A stretch of 64,000 nucleotides of DNA from Mycobacterium sp. GA-2829 (lineage in GTDB: Bacteria; Actinomycetota; Actinomycetes; Mycobacteriales; Mycobacteriaceae), in contig NZ_LQIT01000023.1 of NCBI RefSeq assembly GCF_001499965.1, positions 124,001 to 188,000 of the forward strand, in the 5' to 3' direction. Below are positions 61,984 through 64,000 of this stretch, in pieces. The position numbers and the translations under genes were made by a program. Position 1 is the stretch's first letter. Each line of letters starts with the position of its first letter. The notes beneath the pieces are model-generated. The model was not told the origin of the DNA. It ran no database searches and saw only the letters and a list, made by a program, of their open reading frames with translations.

Positions 61984-63101
61984 CGCGCCGCCAACTCCAG
62001 GGTGCGCCGGATCAGCTTGCCGACGGCCTCGGTCTCGACCAGGAAGCCGTCGTGGCCGTAGATCGAGTCGACGACCTCCAGACCCGCGCAGCCGGGCAGC
62101 ATCTCGGCCAGCTCCTCCTGCAGCCGCAACGGATAGAGCCGGTCGGAGGTGACGCCGCCGACCAGCGCGGGCACCCGGCAGCCCGCCAGTGCGGCCCGCA
62201 CTCCGCCGCGAGCGCGGCCGACGTCGTGACTCGACAGCGCATCGGTCAGCGTGACGTAGGTGCCCGCGTCGAACCGCTCGACGAGCTTGTCGCCCTGGTA
62301 CTCCAGGTAGCTCTGCACCGCGTACCGGCCGCCGGTCGTCGGGTTCTCGTCGCCCTGGGCGTCGTTGCCGAACCGGTTGTCCAATTCGAGTTCGCCCCGG
62401 TAGGTCAGGTGGGCGAAGCGGCGGGCGATCGCCAGTCCGGTCGACGGTGTGCGCCCGGTGTCGTGGTAGTCGCCGCCGCACCAGTCCGGATCGGCCTTGA
62501 TCGCGGCGACCTGGGTGCTCTGCGTGCCGATCTGGTCGGCGGTCGCGCGGGCGCCGACGGCCAGGATCAGCGCGGAGCGGACGGTGTCGGGATGCCCGAC
62601 GATCCACTCGAGCGCACGGGCGCCGCCCATCGAACCGCCCACCACGGCCGCGACCTGGGTGACGCCGAGCGCCTCCAGTGCGGCGAGGTCGGCGGCCACC
62701 TGGTCGCGGATCGTCACGGTGGGGAAGCGGGAGCCCCAGGGCCTGCCGTCAGGGGCGATCGACGACGGTCCTGTCGAACCGCGGCAGCCGCCGAGGACGT
62801 TCGTCGACACCGCACACCAGCGGTCGGTGTCGATCGGGGCGCCCGGTCCGGCGACGCCGTCCCACCAGCCGGGGGTGGGGTGGTCGGGGCCGGCGGGGCC
62901 GGTGATGTGGGAGTCGCCGGTCAGCGCATGCAGCACCATCACCACGTTGTCGCGGGCGGGCGACAGCTCACCCCAGCGCTGGAAGGCGATGGACACGTCA
63001 TCGAGCACCACGCCGCTCTCCAGGGTCAGCGGGCCGATGTCGACGACGCCGAGCTCGCCTTCTGCGGGCAAGGTCGTGATGGGCACGTCAGAAATTGTCA
63101 C
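61980..63101 (-). CDS. metX: Homoserine O-acetyltransferase MetX
   Basis: This 373-residue alpha/beta-hydrolase-fold enzyme transfers acetyl from acetyl-CoA to homoserine in methionine biosynthesis. The oxyanion segment LHALTGDSH, the nucleophile elbow GGSMGG with Ser157, and YGHDGFLVE with the catalytic His are all present. It matches Rv3341 (called metA in M. tuberculosis). The GTG at 63101 lies 17 nt after the metC stop, so the O-acetylhomoserine made here is used by its operon partner. Confidence 0.96.
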   Translation of the reverse strand: MTISDVPITTLPAEGELGVVDIGPLTLESGVVLDDVSIAFQRWGELSPARDNVVMVLHALTGDSHITGPAGPDHPTPGWWDGVAGPGAPIDTDRWCAVSTNVLGGCRGSTGPSSIAPDGRPWGSRFPTVTIRDQVAADLAALEALGVTQVAAVVGGSMGGARALEWIVGHPDTVRSALILAVGARATADQIGTQSTQVAAIKADPDWCGGDYHDTGRTPSTGLAIARRFAHLTYRGELELDNRFGNDAQGDENPTTGGRYAVQSYLEYQGDKLVERFDAGTYVTLTDALSSHDVGRARGGVRAALAGCRVPALVGGVTSDRLYPLRLQEELAEMLPGCAGLEVVDSIYGHDGFLVETEAVGKLIRRTLELAAR

Positions 63102-63118
63102 TTGCGGTCTCTTCGGTT

Positions 63119-64000
63119 TCAGGCGATCGCCTTGGCGGCCGCGAAACCCTGTTCGAGGTCGGCGAGGATGTCGTCGATGCCCTCGATGCCGACGGCGAGC
63201 CGCACCAGTCCGGGGGTGACCCCGCTGGCGAGCTGCTCCTCGGGGCTCAGCTGCGCGTGCGTGGTGGAGGCCGGGTGGATCACCAGCGAGCGCACGTCAC
63301 CGATGTTCGCGACGTGGCTGTGCAGGGTGAGCGCGTTGACGAAGGCCTTGCCCGCATCGACGCCGCCGGCCAGCTCGAACGCCAACACGGCACCGGTTCC
63401 CTTCGGCGCCAACTTCTTTCCGAGCTCGTACCACGGCGAGGTGGGCAGCCCGGCGTAGTTGACCGAAAGCACGTCGTCGTGGCCTGCCAGGTATTCGGCG
63501 ACCCGCTGCGCGTTGGCGACGTGGCGTTCCAGTCGTAGGCTCAGCGTCTCGAGCCCCTGGGCGATCAGGAACGCGTTGAACGGTGCGGCGGCCGAGCCGA
63601 GGTCGCGCAGCAACTGCACGCGGGCCTTGAGCGCATACGCCGGCGGGCCGAGTTCGGCGAACACCACCCCGTGATAGCTCGGGTCCGGATCGGTGAAGCC
63701 GGGGAAGCGGCCGTTGGTCCAGTCGAAGGTGCCGCCGTCGACGATCACGCCGGCGATCGCGTTGCCGTGCCCGCCGAGGTACTTGGTGGCCGAGTGCACG
63801 ACGATGTCGGCGCCGTGGCTCAACGGCTGGATCAGGTACGGGGTCGCGATCGTGTTGTCGACGATCAGCGGGACGCCGTTGTCGTGGGCGACGCCGGCGA
63901 CGGCAGGAATGTCGAGGATGTCGATCTGGGGGTTGGAGATCGTCTCCCCGAAGAACGCCTTGGTGGTGGGGCGCACCGCGGCCCGCCAGCTGTCGAGGTC
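63119..64000 (-). CDS. metC: O-acetylhomoserine sulfhydrylase MetC/MetY, partial
   Basis: The gene enters from beyond the right edge; about 294 C-terminal residues are visible. The PLP Lys lies in [12 protein letters not shown], and the Cys/Met-metabolism family block [21 protein letters not shown] is present, along with [15 protein letters not shown]. The enzyme makes homocysteine from O-acetylhomoserine and sulfide. It is upstream of metX in the same operon, like Rv3340. Its promoter and any riboswitch lie outside the window. Confidence 0.95.
   Translation of the reverse strand, partial: DLDSWRAAVRPTTKAFFGETISNPQIDILDIPAVAGVAHDNGVPLIVDNTIATPYLIQPLSHGADIVVHSATKYLGGHGNAIAGVIVDGGTFDWTNGRFPGFTDPDPSYHGVVFAELGPPAYALKARVQLLRDLGSAAAPFNAFLIAQGLETLSLRLERHVANAQRVAEYLAGHDDVLSVNYAGLPTSPWYELGKKLAPKGTGAVLAFELAGGVDAGKAFVNALTLHSHVANIGDVRSLVIHPASTTHAQLSPEEQLASGVTPGLVRLAVGIEGIDDILADLEQGFAAAKAIA

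Noticed and set aside
63102..63118. Riboswitch or promoter between metC and metX
   Set aside because: The gap is only 17 nt and the genes are on the same strand, so they are co-transcribed. Any SAM-responsive leader would be upstream of metC, outside the window.

Overview
The window is a high-GC actinobacterial chromosome segment whose gene content and order point to a Mycobacterium/Mycolicibacterium species. Read in reverse relative to the M. tuberculosis map, it carries whiB3, an Rv3415c-like gene, sigD, rsdA, an Rv3412-like gene, guaB2, guaB3, choD, a GH65 phosphorylase, a beta-phosphoglucomutase, guaA, imuA', imuB, iunH, htdY, dnaE2, an Rv3368c-like nitroreductase, trmL, the Rv3365c-to-mfpA conservon, folD, a DUF3017 gene, metX and metC. 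Genes absent from that M. tuberculosis stretch are interspersed, as expected of a free-living relative. No tRNA, rRNA, CRISPR array, prophage or insertion sequence was seen.

Region 1 (1-9264): the tail of an MDR oxidoreductase; a methanethiol methyltransferase-like membrane protein; a type I DAHP synthase behind a ribosome-mediated attenuator (leader peptide with Tyr-Trp-Arg-Phe, alternative hairpins and an intrinsic terminator); and a large ATP-binding LuxR regulator divergent from a three-gene operon (benzoylformate-decarboxylase-like enzyme, cis-CaaD-like tautomerase, GlcD/GlcE-like flavoprotein). Region 2 (9287-23608): whiB3, the sigD-rsdA pair, the guanine nucleotide genes guaB2, guaB3 and guaA, cholesterol oxidase and a GH65/phosphoglucomutase pair. 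A DUF559 nuclease-like gene bracketed by two copies of a long palindrome sits between guaB3 and choD.

Region 3 (23608-36009): the mutasome. imuA'-imuB and dnaE2 each carry a perfect LexA box, and imuA' also has a PafBC-like motif. Between them lie ohrR-ohr with an operator, a MarR-iunH pair, htdY, a tandem universal stress protein and an acidic secreted protein. After dnaE2 come a nitroreductase and a DUF1989 gene. Region 4 (36001-45376): trmL, a methyltransferase, the conservon (sensor ATPase, Roadblock, DUF742, GTPase) ending in the pentapeptide protein MfpA, a cluster of three small secreted proteins (a haemophore-like protein between two paralogues), a flavin monooxygenase and a transglutaminase-like protein.

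Region 5 (45504-64000): a compact DyP-peroxidase cassette with two unrecognised proteins and an NTF2-like protein; a lipase-like hydrolase and a rhomboid-like protein; an AraC regulator; an Rv1747-type FHA-ABC exporter; an OYE-family reductase; folD; an L_115-type NAD-glutamate dehydrogenase; a methyltransferase and metX; and the 3' part of metC, which runs off the window.

Recurring themes are leaderless or near-leaderless promoters, convergent genes sharing a CTAG at their stop codons, and long intergenic palindromes. All functions are inferred from sequence patterns and recalled family knowledge; no database search was run.
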